DNA of 64,000 nt, from the NCBI RefSeq assembly GCF_000717335.1, contig NZ_JNYZ01000014.1, positions 135,383 to 199,382 on the forward strand, written 5' to 3'. The stretch is from Amycolatopsis jejuensis. Its GTDB lineage: Bacteria; Actinomycetota; Actinomycetes; Mycobacteriales; Pseudonocardiaceae. A model generated the notes under the pieces. It worked only from the letters and a program-made list of their open reading frames with translations, made no database searches and was not told where the DNA came from. The position numbers were made by a program, and so were the translations under genes. Shown here in pieces: positions 49,676 to 58,802 of this stretch (position 1 is its first letter; the number at the start of each line of letters is the position of its first letter).

Positions 49676-50900
49676 CGCCAAGCCCAGGGTTGTCCTGGGC
49701 GTAGGCGGCGGCATCGCCGCCTACAAGGCGTGCGAGGTCCTGCGGGGCCTCACCGAAACCGGGCACGACGTGCGCGTCGTACCCACCGAGGCCGCGCTGA
49801 ACTTCGTCGGTGCGGCCACCTTCGAGGCGCTGTCCGGGAACCCGGTGCACACCGGCGTGTTCACCGAGGTGCCCGAGGTGCAGCACGTGCGCGTCGGCAA
49901 GGAAGCCGACCTCGTGCTGGTCGTCCCGGCCACGGCGAACCTGCTGGCCAGGGCCGCGCACGGGCTGGCCGACGACCTCCTCACGAACACCTTGCTCACC
50001 GCCCGGTGCCCGATCGCCTTCTTCCCGGCGATGCACACCGAGATGTGGGAGCACCCGGCCACCCGCGACAACGTGGCGCTGCTGCGCTCACGCGGGATGG
50101 TCGTCACCGAACCCGCCGCCGGCCGCCTGACCGGGGTGGACACCGGCAAGGGGCGGCTCGCCGACCCGGCTGAGATCGTCGACCTGGCCCGGCTGCTGCT
50201 CGAGGTACCCCGTGCGTTGCCGCGTGACCTCGAGGGCCTGCGGGTGGTCGTGTCCGCCGGTGGCACGCGGGAACCGCTCGACCCGGTCCGCTACCTGGGC
50301 AATCGCTCGTCCGGCAAGCAGGGTTTCGCGCTCGCCCGGGTTGCCGCGCAGCGCGGGGCCGAGGTCACGCTGGTCGCCGGGCACACCGCCGAACTGCCGT
50401 CCCCGGCGGGCGCCACGCTGCAGCGGGTGTCCACCGCGGAGGAGATGCGCAAGGCCGTGCATGTCGCGGCCGCGGACGCCGACGTGGTGGTGATGGCCGC
50501 CGCCGTCGCGGACTTCCGCCCGGCCACGCGCGCCGACCACAAGATCAAGAAGTCCGACGACAGCCCGGATCCGGTCATCACGCTCGACCGCAACGCCGAC
50601 ATCCTCGCCGAGGTGGTGCAGCAGCGGCGTCCCGGCCAGATCGTGGTGGGCTTCGCCGCGGAAACCGGCGACGAGCACGGCAGCGTGCTCGACCACGCCC
50701 GCGCCAAGCTCCGCCGCAAGGGCGCCGACCTGCTGGTGGTCAACGCGGTCGGCGACGGCAAGGCGTTCGGCACCGAGGACAATTCGGGCTGGCTGCTCGC
50801 CGCGGACGGCACCGAGGAGCCGATCCCGCTCGGTGCCAAGGCGCGGCTGGCGGCCACATTGTGGGACGCTGTAACAGGCTTGCGCGCGCGTCGACTCTAG
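49668..50900 (+). CDS. coaBC: Bifunctional phosphopantothenoylcysteine decarboxylase/synthetase CoaBC
   Basis: 410 residues. CoaC half: [34 protein letters not shown] (PATAN motif) and [16 protein letters not shown]. CoaB half: [20 protein letters not shown] and [11 protein letters not shown]. Catalyses two steps of coenzyme A synthesis. The GTG at 49668 starts inside rpoZ. Confidence 0.94.
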   Translation: MSDAKPRVVLGVGGGIAAYKACEVLRGLTETGHDVRVVPTEAALNFVGAATFEALSGNPVHTGVFTEVPEVQHVRVGKEADLVLVVPATANLLARAAHGLADDLLTNTLLTARCPIAFFPAMHTEMWEHPATRDNVALLRSRGMVVTEPAAGRLTGVDTGKGRLADPAEIVDLARLLLEVPRALPRDLEGLRVVVSAGGTREPLDPVRYLGNRSSGKQGFALARVAAQRGAEVTLVAGHTAELPSPAGATLQRVSTAEEMRKAVHVAAADADVVVMAAAVADFRPATRADHKIKKSDDSPDPVITLDRNADILAEVVQQRRPGQIVVGFAAETGDEHGSVLDHARAKLRRKGADLLVVNAVGDGKAFGTEDNSGWLLAADGTEEPIPLGAKARLAATLWDAVTGLRARRL

Positions 50901-50983
50901 CTCTGTGCCCGCTCGGTAGGGTGGGCCGTGTAAGGGGTGCCTAACTCCGGTGCCGAAGCTTGACCGAGGGAAGTGACGAGGTC

Positions 50984-52186
50984 GTGACTGCGTCCACGAA
51001 AAGGCTGTTCACGTCGGAATCGGTGACCGAGGGCCATCCCGACAAGATCTGTGACGCCATCAGCGACTCGATCCTCGACGGCCTGCTCACCAAGGACCCG
51101 CGGAGCCGGGTCGCGGTGGAGACGCTCATCACCACGGGCCAGGTGCACGTGGCGGGCGAGGTGACCACCGAGGCGTACGCGGACATCCCCACCATCGTCC
51201 GCGACGTCATCCTGCGGATCGGGTACGACTCGTCGGCCAAGGGCTTCGACGGCAACTCCTGTGGCGTCAACGTCGCGATCGGGGCGCAGTCGCCGGACAT
51301 TGCGCAGGGCGTCGACACGGCGTACGAGTCGCGGGTCGAGAGTGACGAGGACGAGATCAACCGCCAGGGCGCGGGTGACCAGGGCCTGATGTTCGGGTAC
51401 GCGTGCTCGGACACGCCGGAGCTGATGCCGCTGCCGATCGCGCTCGCGCACCGGCTGGCGCGGCGGTTGACGGGGGTCCGCAAGGACGGCGTGCTGCCGT
51501 ACCTGCGCCCGGACGGCAAGACCCAGGTCACCATCGAGTACGCGGGCGAGCAGCCGGTCCGGCTCGACACGGTCGTGGTGTCCACCCAGCACGCCGACGG
51601 GATCGACCTGGAGCAGATGCTCGGGGTCGACGTGAAGAAGCACGTGGTGGAGCCGGAGCTGGCCGAGCTGGGCCTCGACACGTCCGGCACGCGCCTGCTG
51701 GTCAACCCCACCGGCCGGTTCGTGATCGGCGGCCCGATGGGCGACGCGGGCCTCACCGGACGCAAGATCATCGTCGACACGTACGGCGGAATGGCCCGCC
51801 ACGGCGGCGGCGCGTTCTCCGGCAAGGATCCGTCCAAGGTGGACCGGTCGGCCGCGTACGCGATGCGCTGGGTGGCCAAGAACGTGGTCGCCGCAGGCTT
51901 GGCCGGACGCGTCGAGGTGCAGGTGGCGTACGCCATCGGCAAGGCCGCCCCGGTGGGCCTCTTCGTGGAGACGTTCGGCACCGAAACGGTCGACCCTTCG
52001 AAGATCCAGTCAGCGATCAGCGAGGTCTTCGACCTCCGCCCGGCCGCCATCATCCGCGACCTGGACCTGCTCCGCCCGATCTACGCCCCCACGGCGGCGT
52101 ACGGCCACTTCGGCCGCCCGGACCTGAACCTGCCGTGGGAAAACACCTCCCGCGCAGACGCCCTGCGCTCCCTGACCGGCTCCTGA
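50984..52186 (+). CDS. metK: S-adenosylmethionine synthetase
   Basis: 400 residues. [21 protein letters not shown], the [12 protein letters not shown] loop and [19 protein letters not shown] are the signatures. It makes S-adenosylmethionine from methionine and ATP. The GTG at 50984 (MTASTKRLF) with GAGG just upstream is preferred over a TTG at 50960. The 83-nt gap after coaBC shows no riboswitch I recognise. A composite palindromic region follows. Confidence 0.94.
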   Translation: MTASTKRLFTSESVTEGHPDKICDAISDSILDGLLTKDPRSRVAVETLITTGQVHVAGEVTTEAYADIPTIVRDVILRIGYDSSAKGFDGNSCGVNVAIGAQSPDIAQGVDTAYESRVESDEDEINRQGAGDQGLMFGYACSDTPELMPLPIALAHRLARRLTGVRKDGVLPYLRPDGKTQVTIEYAGEQPVRLDTVVVSTQHADGIDLEQMLGVDVKKHVVEPELAELGLDTSGTRLLVNPTGRFVIGGPMGDAGLTGRKIIVDTYGGMARHGGGAFSGKDPSKVDRSAAYAMRWVAKNVVAAGLAGRVEVQVAYAIGKAAPVGLFVETFGTETVDPSKIQSAISEVFDLRPAAIIRDLDLLRPIYAPTAAYGHFGRPDLNLPWENTSRADALRSLTGS

Positions 52187-52211
52187 CCGCTCCTTCACGC
52201 CCCCGGGTTCC

Positions 52212-52292
52212 GTGAAGGGAACCATCACGGAATCAGATTCCCTCATGGTTCCCTTCACAGCCCTTTCCAGTCCGTGAAGGTTCCCTTCACGG
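52212..52292. repeat. Palindromic element of the GTGAAGGGAACC type after metK
   Basis: Arms GTGAAGGGAACCAT (52212-52225) and ATGGTTCCCTTCAC (52245-52258) enclose an inner GGAATC-A-GATTCC hairpin. A second hairpin, CCGTGAAGG (52272-52280) with CCTTCACGG (52284-52292), follows. The same two-hairpin arrangement occurs at 7747-7832. Confidence 0.72.
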
Positions 52293-52379
52293 CTTTCACC
52301 CACCACCCCACCGCACCGAGGCACCCACCCCGGCCACGGCACCCAGTCCCGGCCCTGCACCCCGATCCGAAGCCCCCAC

Positions 52380-52436
52380 ACGGTCTGAACGGCTTGTCAA
52401 GGCATCTTTCCCGCCTTGACAAGCCGTTCAGACCGT
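52380..52436. repeat. 57-bp perfect hairpin, copy 1
   Basis: 24-nt perfect arms (52380-52403 and 52413-52436) with loop ATCTTTCCC. The arms start ACGGTCTGA and the loop side is TTGTCAAGGC. An inverted copy lies at 57519-57575 with the same loop and three compensated base-pair changes. Flanking sequence (GGGGCACCCCGAAG and GGCTTCGGAT in the other orientation) is also shared. Confidence 0.85.
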
Positions 52437-52534
52437 CGTCACAATCCAGCTTCGGGGTGCCCCACCGCAACATCAAGGTCCCTTCCCGGACTTCCCCCAC
52501 AGGCTTGTCAGGGTGGTCTGGTAAAGATCTCCGA

Positions 52535-54622
52535 GTGACCAGCTCCGAATCCACCCCCCTGTGGGACCTGCCGGAGCCTCCGCGCTCCGCACCGGAGCCG
52601 AAGGCTGGCAAGAAGAAACCCCCACGCTCCCGCAAAGGCCAGCAACAACCCGCCCCCGAACGACCAGTAGCGAAGGTCGTAGTGGACATCCCCCTGGCCC
52701 ACCTCGACCGCACCTTCGACTACCAAGTCCCCGACAAACTCCACGAAACCGCAGTACCCGGCTGCCGAGTCCGCGTCCGATTCGCCGGGCAGCTCGTCGA
52801 CGGCTACCTCGTCGAACGCACCGACACCACCGAATACGAACGCAAACTGGCGTACCTGGAACGGGTAACGTCCAGCGAACCCGTCCTGCCACCCTCCTTG
52901 CACGCCGTATGCCGAGCGGTAGCCGACCGCTACGCCGGAACCCTCTCGGACGTCCTGCGACTGGCCTTGCCCCCCCGACATGCAAAGGTCGAGGGCGAAC
53001 CCCCAGCAAAACCCGCCCCGCCACCGTCCGCGCCCGACATATCCGCGTGGTCCCGCTATCAACGTGGCGAAGCGTTCCTGGAGGCCGTAGCGGAGGGCCG
53101 CCCGGCAAACGCAGTCTGGCAGGCACTACCCGGAGAAGACTGGCCACAACGGCTAGCCGAAGCAGCGGCCACCGCAGCCGCAAACGGCCGGGGCGCGGTA
53201 CTCGTGGTGCCGGACCACCGAGACCTCACGCGCGTGCACAACGCATGCATCGACCTGGTCGGAGAACAGGGCGTCGCAGCGCTGATCGCCGGGCTCGGCC
53301 CGGCCGAGCGGTACCGGCGGTGGCTCGCCGTGCTGCGCGGGACGGTACGCGTGGTGGTCGGCACCCGGGCAGCGATGTTCGCGCCGGTCGCGGACCCGGG
53401 ATTGTTCGTGGTCTGGGACGACGGCGACGACCTGCATCTCGATCCCCATGCGCCGTACCCGCACGTCCGCGACGTCCTGATGGACCGGGCGCACGCCACG
53501 AAATCGTCGCTGCTGGTCGGCGGTTTCGCGCGGACGGCCGAGGCGCAGCTGCTCGTGGAATCCGGGTGGGCGCAACAGGTTCAGGCCGGGCGCGCCGAGC
53601 TTCGGGCGGCGGCACCGCGGGTCACGCCGGTGGGGGAGGACTTCGACGTCGCCCGCGACGAGGCCGCCCGTGTCGCCCGCTTGCCCGCGGTGGCTTTCGA
53701 AGCGGCGCGGCAGGCCTTCGCAGCCGGATTGCCCGCGCTGGTACAGGTTCCGCGGCGCGGGTATGTGCCCGGGTTGGCGTGCGGCCAGTGCCGGACGCCC
53801 GCGCATTGCCGCCGATGCGCGGGTCCGCTGGCGTTGCCGGGAGGGTCGGTGGACGGCGCGCCGAAGCCGCCCGCGTGCCGGTGGTGCGGGGTTCCGGAGA
53901 CGGCTTTCCGTTGTCCTGCTTGCGGTTCGGTGCGGTTGCGGGCAGTGGTGGTCGGGGCGAAGCGGACCGCGGAGGAGCTGGGTCGCGCGTTCCCGGGAGT
54001 GCCGGTGCGCACGTCGGGGGCGGCCGAGGTGCTGGCCGAGGTACCGGGCCGCCCGGCGCTGGTGGTCTGCACGCCGGGCGCGGAACCGGTGGCCGAGGGC
54101 GGGTACGGCGCCGCGCTCCTGCTCGACGGCTGGGCCCTGCTGGGCAGGCAGGACCTCCGCGCGGCCGAGGAGACGTTACGCCGCTGGATGGCCGCGGCGG
54201 CGCTGGTCCGGCCGTCGTCGGCGGGTGGCCGGGTGGTCGTCGGCGCGGAGGCGGGCTTGGCGGTGGTACAGGCCTTGGTGCGCTGGGATCCGGGGTGGCA
54301 CGCGAGCCAGGAACTGGAGCAGCGCCGCGAGCTGGGCTTCCCACCCGCCATGCGGATGGCGAGCGTGGAAGGCAGCCCGTCCGCGGTGGCGACCGTCCTG
54401 GACGACCTCCCGTTGCCGGACACCGGCGAGATCCTCGGCCCGGTCCCGCTGGGCGATTTCGACGACGAGGGCAACGCGGAGCGGGAACGTGCGCTGGTCC
54501 GGGTGTCTCGTCCGGAGGGTCGTGCTTTGGCGACGGTGATCCGGGATGCGGTGGCCCGGCGGGATGCGCGCAAGGCCACCGAGCCGGTGCGGGTGCAGCT
54601 CGACCCGCTGGACCTGATCTAG
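52535..54622 (+). CDS. priA: Primosomal protein N' (PriA), helicase motifs lost
   Basis: 695 residues. N-terminal DNA-binding domain (DIPLAHLDRTFDYQVPD), zinc-binding cysteines (CGQCRTPAHCRRC and CRWCGVPETAFRCPACGS), and a C-terminal ELGFPPAMRMASVEG. Where canonical PriA has GSGKTEVY, this protein reads ALPGEDWPQRL, and the DEEH box is VVWDDGDD, so ATP-driven unwinding is improbable; this loss is usual in actinobacterial PriA. It may act as a DNA-binding replication-restart scaffold. GTG at 52535. The three-base gap to the opposing gene is occupied by its stop. Confidence 0.88.
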   Translation: MTSSESTPLWDLPEPPRSAPEPKAGKKKPPRSRKGQQQPAPERPVAKVVVDIPLAHLDRTFDYQVPDKLHETAVPGCRVRVRFAGQLVDGYLVERTDTTEYERKLAYLERVTSSEPVLPPSLHAVCRAVADRYAGTLSDVLRLALPPRHAKVEGEPPAKPAPPPSAPDISAWSRYQRGEAFLEAVAEGRPANAVWQALPGEDWPQRLAEAAATAAANGRGAVLVVPDHRDLTRVHNACIDLVGEQGVAALIAGLGPAERYRRWLAVLRGTVRVVVGTRAAMFAPVADPGLFVVWDDGDDLHLDPHAPYPHVRDVLMDRAHATKSSLLVGGFARTAEAQLLVESGWAQQVQAGRAELRAAAPRVTPVGEDFDVARDEAARVARLPAVAFEAARQAFAAGLPALVQVPRRGYVPGLACGQCRTPAHCRRCAGPLALPGGSVDGAPKPPACRWCGVPETAFRCPACGSVRLRAVVVGAKRTAEELGRAFPGVPVRTSGAAEVLAEVPGRPALVVCTPGAEPVAEGGYGAALLLDGWALLGRQDLRAAEETLRRWMAAAALVRPSSAGGRVVVGAEAGLAVVQALVRWDPGWHASQELEQRRELGFPPAMRMASVEGSPSAVATVLDDLPLPDTGEILGPVPLGDFDDEGNAERERALVRVSRPEGRALATVIRDAVARRDARKATEPVRVQLDPLDLI

Positions 54623-55989
54623 GCGTTGGCCGGGATCGCTGCCGTCACCAGGGGCTCCAGTGGCAGCCGGTCCCGGTCCACCCGCGTGCCGTCCTGGTAT
54701 ACGTCCGTCACCGCGCCCCAGGCGGTCACGTTCACCAGTGGGTCTTCCCGCAGCACCACCAGGTCCGCGCGACGGCCCGGGGTGATGCTGCCCAGGTCCG
54801 CGTCCTTGCCGTAGGCCCGCGCAACCGCGCTCGTGGCCGCCACGAGCGCCTGCATCGGGGTCATGCCCTTCTCGACGATGCCGCGGCCCCAGGCCAGGTG
54901 GTCGGTGCCCAGGGTCCACGGCCGTTCCGGGTCGCCGACCTCGCCGTTGTCGGCCAGGACGTCGTGGGACGTGCAGCCTGCGTCCGTACCCAGGATCACC
55001 GGGACGCCCGCGGCCAGGATCAGTTTCTCGTTCGTCGTGTGTACGCCGCCGCCGTACCCGGCCCAGATCGTGCCCGCCGATTCGAGCCGGTGCTGGTACG
55101 CCGACGTCACCGTCTGCAGCCCGGCCGCGGACCCGGACTGCGCCATCGCGTCGACCAGCTCGTGCGGGATCGGCCGCTGGCTGGTGATCGAGGCGTGGAT
55201 CAGCACGTCCGTCTTGAGGTCGATGGCCGATTCCAAGCCCTCGACCGACATCGTGTGCGACAGCAGCGGCAGCCCGGCCTCGTGCGCTTCCTCAGCGATG
55301 ACCCGCAGCACCCGCTCGGAGAACATCAGGTAGCTCCGCTCGAACCCCCAGATCCCGGTGAGGTGGTCGGTGATCCCGACCTTCACCAGGTCGACGCCCC
55401 TGGCCAGGTAGTCGCGGACGATCGGCCGCACCTCGCGGGCGGGCAGCAGGCTCAGGTGCGGGCCGACGCCCGCCTCGAACAGTGCGCTGATCCGGGCGGC
55501 GAACGTCGGGCTGATGACCTGGCTCGCGGCCAGGTTGAAATCGGCGCCGAACGGGCCGCCGAACCCGAGGATGTTGCCTGCGGCGAAGATCCGCGCGCCC
55601 GGCACCGTCCCGGCGGCGATCCGGTCGCGCGCCGCCAGCACCGGCGCGGTGGCGTTCCAGGTGTCGAACACCGTGGTGACGCCCGACCGCAGCGCGACCT
55701 GCGCCGACTCCTCGATCACCTCGGCGAGGCGCCCCTCGTGGCGGGCCAGGTACTCGATGCCGCCGATGCCCATCATCATGATGCCGTCGAGCAGGTGGAC
55801 GTTGCCGTTCACGAACCCCGGCACAACCCACCGGCCGCGCAGGTCCACGACCTCGGCCCCGGGCGGCACCGGAACGTCGCCGACGGCCGTGAACCGGCCG
55901 TCCTCGACCAGGATGGTGCCGTCGCGCAGTGGCGTGCCGCCGAGTCCGTCGATCACCGTGGCGTGCACGAAAGCAGTGGTGGCAGGCAT
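54619..55989 (-). CDS. Metal-dependent amidohydrolase with altered first metal motif
   Basis: 456 residues, composite urease-like domain plus TIM barrel. The motif normally reading D-x-H-x-H is GFVNGNVHLLDG, so the first His is Asn. Other ligands look intact: Lys in VDLVKVG, His in PLLSHTM, His in VLIHASI, Asp in ILGTDAG. This suggests a one-metal or atypical site; the substrate is unknown. It diverges from a TetR gene across a 41-bp palindrome, so a small-molecule inducer is likely. Its 3' end overlaps priA by four bases. Confidence 0.8.
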   Translation of the reverse strand: MPATTAFVHATVIDGLGGTPLRDGTILVEDGRFTAVGDVPVPPGAEVVDLRGRWVVPGFVNGNVHLLDGIMMMGIGGIEYLARHEGRLAEVIEESAQVALRSGVTTVFDTWNATAPVLAARDRIAAGTVPGARIFAAGNILGFGGPFGADFNLAASQVISPTFAARISALFEAGVGPHLSLLPAREVRPIVRDYLARGVDLVKVGITDHLTGIWGFERSYLMFSERVLRVIAEEAHEAGLPLLSHTMSVEGLESAIDLKTDVLIHASITSQRPIPHELVDAMAQSGSAAGLQTVTSAYQHRLESAGTIWAGYGGGVHTTNEKLILAAGVPVILGTDAGCTSHDVLADNGEVGDPERPWTLGTDHLAWGRGIVEKGMTPMQALVAATSAVARAYGKDADLGSITPGRRADLVVLREDPLVNVTAWGAVTDVYQDGTRVDRDRLPLEPLVTAAIPANA

Positions 55990-56028
55990 GGATTCTCCTC
56001 ATCGAGCGTCCGGTGGAGCACTTCAAAT

Positions 56029-56069
56029 TAGCCGAACCACATGGTTACTGCAACCAGTTGGTACGGCTA
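56029..56069. promoter_or_regulatory. Nested 41-bp palindrome, probable TetR operator
   Basis: Outer arms TAGCCGAACCA (56029-56039) and TGGTACGGCTA (56059-56069) pair with one mismatch; inner arms TGGTT (56042-56046) and AACCA (56052-56056) share exactly the same centre, 56049. It lies 40 nt from the amidohydrolase start and 18 nt from the TetR start, right for mutual repression. Confidence 0.75.
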
Positions 56070-56086
56070 GTTTCGGCGTGGCTAGG

Positions 56087-56686
56087 ATGAGCCGCGTGCC
56101 TCCGACCCGTGTGGACGGCCGTTCGCTGCGGTACCGGCAACGGCGGACCGAGCTCCTCGGCGAGCTCACCGACTACCTCGTCGAGGAGGGCCTGCGCGAC
56201 TTCTCGCTGCGCCGGGCGGCGGGCGCGCTCGGGGTCACGCACGCGAGCCTGCTGCGGCATTTCGGGTCGAAGGACGAGCTCGTCGCCGAGGTGATCGGCA
56301 CGCTGCGGGCGAACCTGGTCGCCCGGCTCGAGGCGGACGACGAGTTCCAGGCCGCACAGTCCACGCGGCAGCTGCTGCTCAGCGCCTGGCGGCTGCTCGA
56401 CAATCCCCGTGGCCGCAAGGAGTTCCTGCTGCTTTTCGCGGCGATCGGGGAGGTGTCGCCGGTCGTGCCGGACGGGTTTGCCAAGGCGGTGGTCCAGGAC
56501 TGGCTGGCGACGATCGAACAGAGTCTCGTGCGCGACGGCGTGCCCTCCGGCGAGGTGCCGCTGCTGGCCACGGCGGCGTTGAGCCTGATCCGCGGTCTGC
56601 AGCTGGACGCGGTGGCGGGCAACGACCGAGAACGGTCATACCGGGCGTACGTGCTCGCGGTCGACCGGCTCTTCCCCGGCGCCTAG
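56087..56686 (+). CDS. TetR-family transcriptional regulator
   Basis: 199 residues. N-terminal helix-turn-helix DFSLRRAAGALGVTHASLLRHF, then GSKDELVAEVIG; the C-terminal ligand domain is unassigned. The ATG at 56087 follows GCTAGG; a GTG at 56096 is also possible. It very probably controls the divergent amidohydrolase and itself through the palindrome between them. Confidence 0.88.
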   Translation: MSRVPPTRVDGRSLRYRQRRTELLGELTDYLVEEGLRDFSLRRAAGALGVTHASLLRHFGSKDELVAEVIGTLRANLVARLEADDEFQAAQSTRQLLLSAWRLLDNPRGRKEFLLLFAAIGEVSPVVPDGFAKAVVQDWLATIEQSLVRDGVPSGEVPLLATAALSLIRGLQLDAVAGNDRERSYRAYVLAVDRLFPGA

Positions 56687-56887
56687 CCGACGCAGCGTCA
56701 CCACGCAGGCCGGTTCCGTTACTCCATTCGCGGGGCCGGACTGGTGCGTCTGCGGGCTTCGCGCCTACACCGGACCCCCATACCCTTGAGCACGGGGGGC
56801 CATGATCAGGACCGGGGTCCGGACGCGGCCCGGACCGGCCCCCGCTGTGGTGCTCCTCGTGCCCGGTCCTGCGGACAGGAGTCGGCG

Positions 56888-57436
56888 TTGACAGGCGAGG
56901 TCTCGATCCGGCAGGCCGGGCAGGCGGACCTCGCGGTGCTGGCGGCCGTGCTGGGGAACCAGGGCTTCTTCGAGGACCGGCTCACCCGGCAGGCGAAGGG
57001 TTTGGGTGTCCTGTTCACGGCGTGGTGCGACGCTCGTCCGGTTGGCGATGTCTATCTCTGGCTCGAAGACGCTGAGGAGCCGCCGATCCGGGGGCATCTG
57101 CCGGGGGTGCCGTTGTTGACGCATTTGGAGGTGGCTCCGGAGGCGCGGAACCGTGGGATTGGTGCGGCGCTGGTGCGTGCGGCGGAGGATTATCTTGCCG
57201 GGCAAGGGCATGCGCTGGGGGCGTTGGCGGTGCGTACGGACAATACCCGGGCTGCGCGGTTGTATCGGCGTCTTGGGTATGAGGATTGGGGGCATGGCAC
57301 GGTGGTGTGCTATTCGGAGCACACGTTGCCGGATGGGCGGACGGTTTCCGAGCCTGAGCATTGTCATGTGCTGGTTAAGGGGTTTCCGGATGATCGGCCG
57401 GTTCCGTTGGTGTCGCGTACTTGTGGCGGTTCTTGA
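56888..57436 (+). CDS. GNAT-family N-acetyltransferase
   Basis: 182 residues. Acetyl-CoA binding motif A is LLTHLEVAPEARNRGIGAAL, followed by AVRTDNTRAARLYRRLGYEDW. The acceptor is unknown. The TTG at 56888 is selected because AGGAG (56877-56881) lies six bases upstream and the family fold starts at VSIRQAGQADL. The 3' half is noticeably richer in A/T at third positions than its neighbours. A composite palindromic region follows. Confidence 0.82.
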   Translation: MTGEVSIRQAGQADLAVLAAVLGNQGFFEDRLTRQAKGLGVLFTAWCDARPVGDVYLWLEDAEEPPIRGHLPGVPLLTHLEVAPEARNRGIGAALVRAAEDYLAGQGHALGALAVRTDNTRAARLYRRLGYEDWGHGTVVCYSEHTLPDGRTVSEPEHCHVLVKGFPDDRPVPLVSRTCGGS

Positions 57437-57518
57437 GGTTTGCTCTGGGAAGTGTTGCGGTGAGTTCTGTGTCGGCTGGGACTGTTGCGTGGGGGCACCC
57501 CGAAGTTTGAGTGTCACG

Positions 57519-57575
57519 ACGGTCTGAGGTGCTTGTCAAGGCGGGAAAGATGCCTTGACAAGCACCTCAGACCGT
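57519..57575. repeat. 57-bp perfect hairpin, copy 2 (inverted relative to copy 1)
   Basis: 24-nt perfect arms (57519-57542 and 57552-57575), loop GGGAAAGAT, the exact reverse complement of the copy 1 loop. Compared with copy 1 the arms differ at three positions and each change is compensated in the opposite arm. Confidence 0.85.
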
Positions 57576-57593
57576 GTGCGGGCTTCGGATGGG

Positions 57594-57668
57594 AACCTTC
57601 ACGGAATGGAGAGGGCTGTGAAGGGAACCATGAGGGAATCTGATTCCGTGAAGGTGGCCTTCACGGAC
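57594..57668. repeat. GTGAAGGGAACC-type repeat, rearranged copy
   Basis: It contains the same words as the copies at 7.75 and 52.2 kb (CCTTCACGGAATGGAGAGGG, GTGAAGGGAACCATGAGGGA, AATCTGATTCCGTGAAGG) but the long outer stem is broken; only the GGAATC/GATTCC inner hairpin and a CCTTCACGG partner remain. With copy 2 of the 57-bp hairpin it forms the inverted counterpart of the post-metK region. Confidence 0.6.
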
Positions 57669-57674
57669 GGCGGG

Positions 57675-58802
57675 TCAGGAGCCGTGGACCAGTTCGGCGA
57701 TGCCCAGGGTTCGGAAGGCGTCGTCTGTGCCACCGGTTGCGTGGTTGCGTAGGGCGGTCAGGTGCGTTTCCCACGTTTCGCGATCGCGTTGCCATGCGCG
57801 GAGGTACCGGACGCACAGGTCTGGCGTGATCAGGTGGTTGCGGCCCAGGGCTGCTTTGAGTGCGGCGATCATCCGGGACTCGTGTGCGCCGGTCAGGTGC
57901 GGCGCAGACTGCACTTGCCGGACCGCGGTGCGGATGAATTCCCGGCGGCTCTCCAGGAATTCCGCCCAGTATCCGGCGGTTGCGTCGGCGATGGCCAGGC
58001 TGTTGTCCAGCAGGCCGTAGATTCCCTCGGCCAGGGTGTCGCCCAGTTCTTCCGACCTCGCGCGTACGGTGTCGCGGTACGGGTCGTAGTCGCTCTGGTA
58101 TGCCGTGCCGGTGATTGCCGTCGCGCGCAGTTTTCGGTCTCCCAGAAGGAAAAACCAGTCCTCATTGTAGATGTCCGGGAAGAATGACCGGAACGTTCCG
58201 CGGCCGACGGCCAGTGCGCCGCCGCCGACGAAGGTGTCTTGGCGGCCGCCGGAATCGCGGTAGGCGTGGCATACCACGGAGTTGTCCGGCATGCCGGTGT
58301 TCGACAGGCCCACCGCGGCGTACTCGTCGAGCAGGCCCGCGGCGGCGCGCAGATCGGCGGGGCGGGACAGGTGGATGTCGTCGTCGAGGAACAGGACTCG
58401 CTGCCAGCCTGCGAGTTCGGCGACGAGCACGCCCAGGTTGCGCTTGAAGCTCGTGTCGGCGCGGCGCAGCAGCCGTTTCACCGCCAGCAGCCTGCTGGTT
58501 GCGAAGCGGGGTACGACATCGAGGTGGGCCACTTCGTCGGTGTCGATCGCGCGTACTCGTACGCCTTCGCGTTTTGCGGCGAGGACCGCGTCCGACGCGC
58601 GCGCGTTTTTGCTGCACAGCAAGAGAAGCGTGGCGTCGACCTCGCGGGCGGCTCGGAAGGCGTCTTTGAGATAAGGGGCGGGACGGCCGTTGGGCACGAC
58701 GATCGCGTCCAGTTCGGCCTGCGGCGCGTCTTGCGCGGCGACGCGGTGCAGCAACCGCTGGTGGGTCGTGTGCTGCGCCGGCGCGGCGACGGTCGCGGTC
58801 AT
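57675..58802 (-). CDS. Probable GT-A type glycosyltransferase
   Basis: 375 residues. DAIVVPNGRPAPYLKDAFRA at the N-terminus and a DxD-like LFLDDDIHLSRPADL, then GGGALAVGRGTFRSFFP and YNEDWFFLLGD, are consistent with a nucleotide-sugar-dependent GT-A fold. The substrate is unknown and I cannot name a GT family. It begins in an ATGA overlap with the upstream XRE gene, so the two form one operon and probably one system. Confidence 0.62.
   Translation of the reverse strand: MTATVAAPAQHTTHQRLLHRVAAQDAPQAELDAIVVPNGRPAPYLKDAFRAAREVDATLLLLCSKNARASDAVLAAKREGVRVRAIDTDEVAHLDVVPRFATSRLLAVKRLLRRADTSFKRNLGVLVAELAGWQRVLFLDDDIHLSRPADLRAAAGLLDEYAAVGLSNTGMPDNSVVCHAYRDSGGRQDTFVGGGALAVGRGTFRSFFPDIYNEDWFFLLGDRKLRATAITGTAYQSDYDPYRDTVRARSEELGDTLAEGIYGLLDNSLAIADATAGYWAEFLESRREFIRTAVRQVQSAPHLTGAHESRMIAALKAALGRNHLITPDLCVRYLRAWQRDRETWETHLTALRNHATGGTDDAFRTLGIAELVHGS

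Noticed and set aside
50901..50983. SAM riboswitch upstream of metK
   Set aside because: The gap is only 83 nt and I find no SAM-I, SAM-II or SAM-IV-like core.
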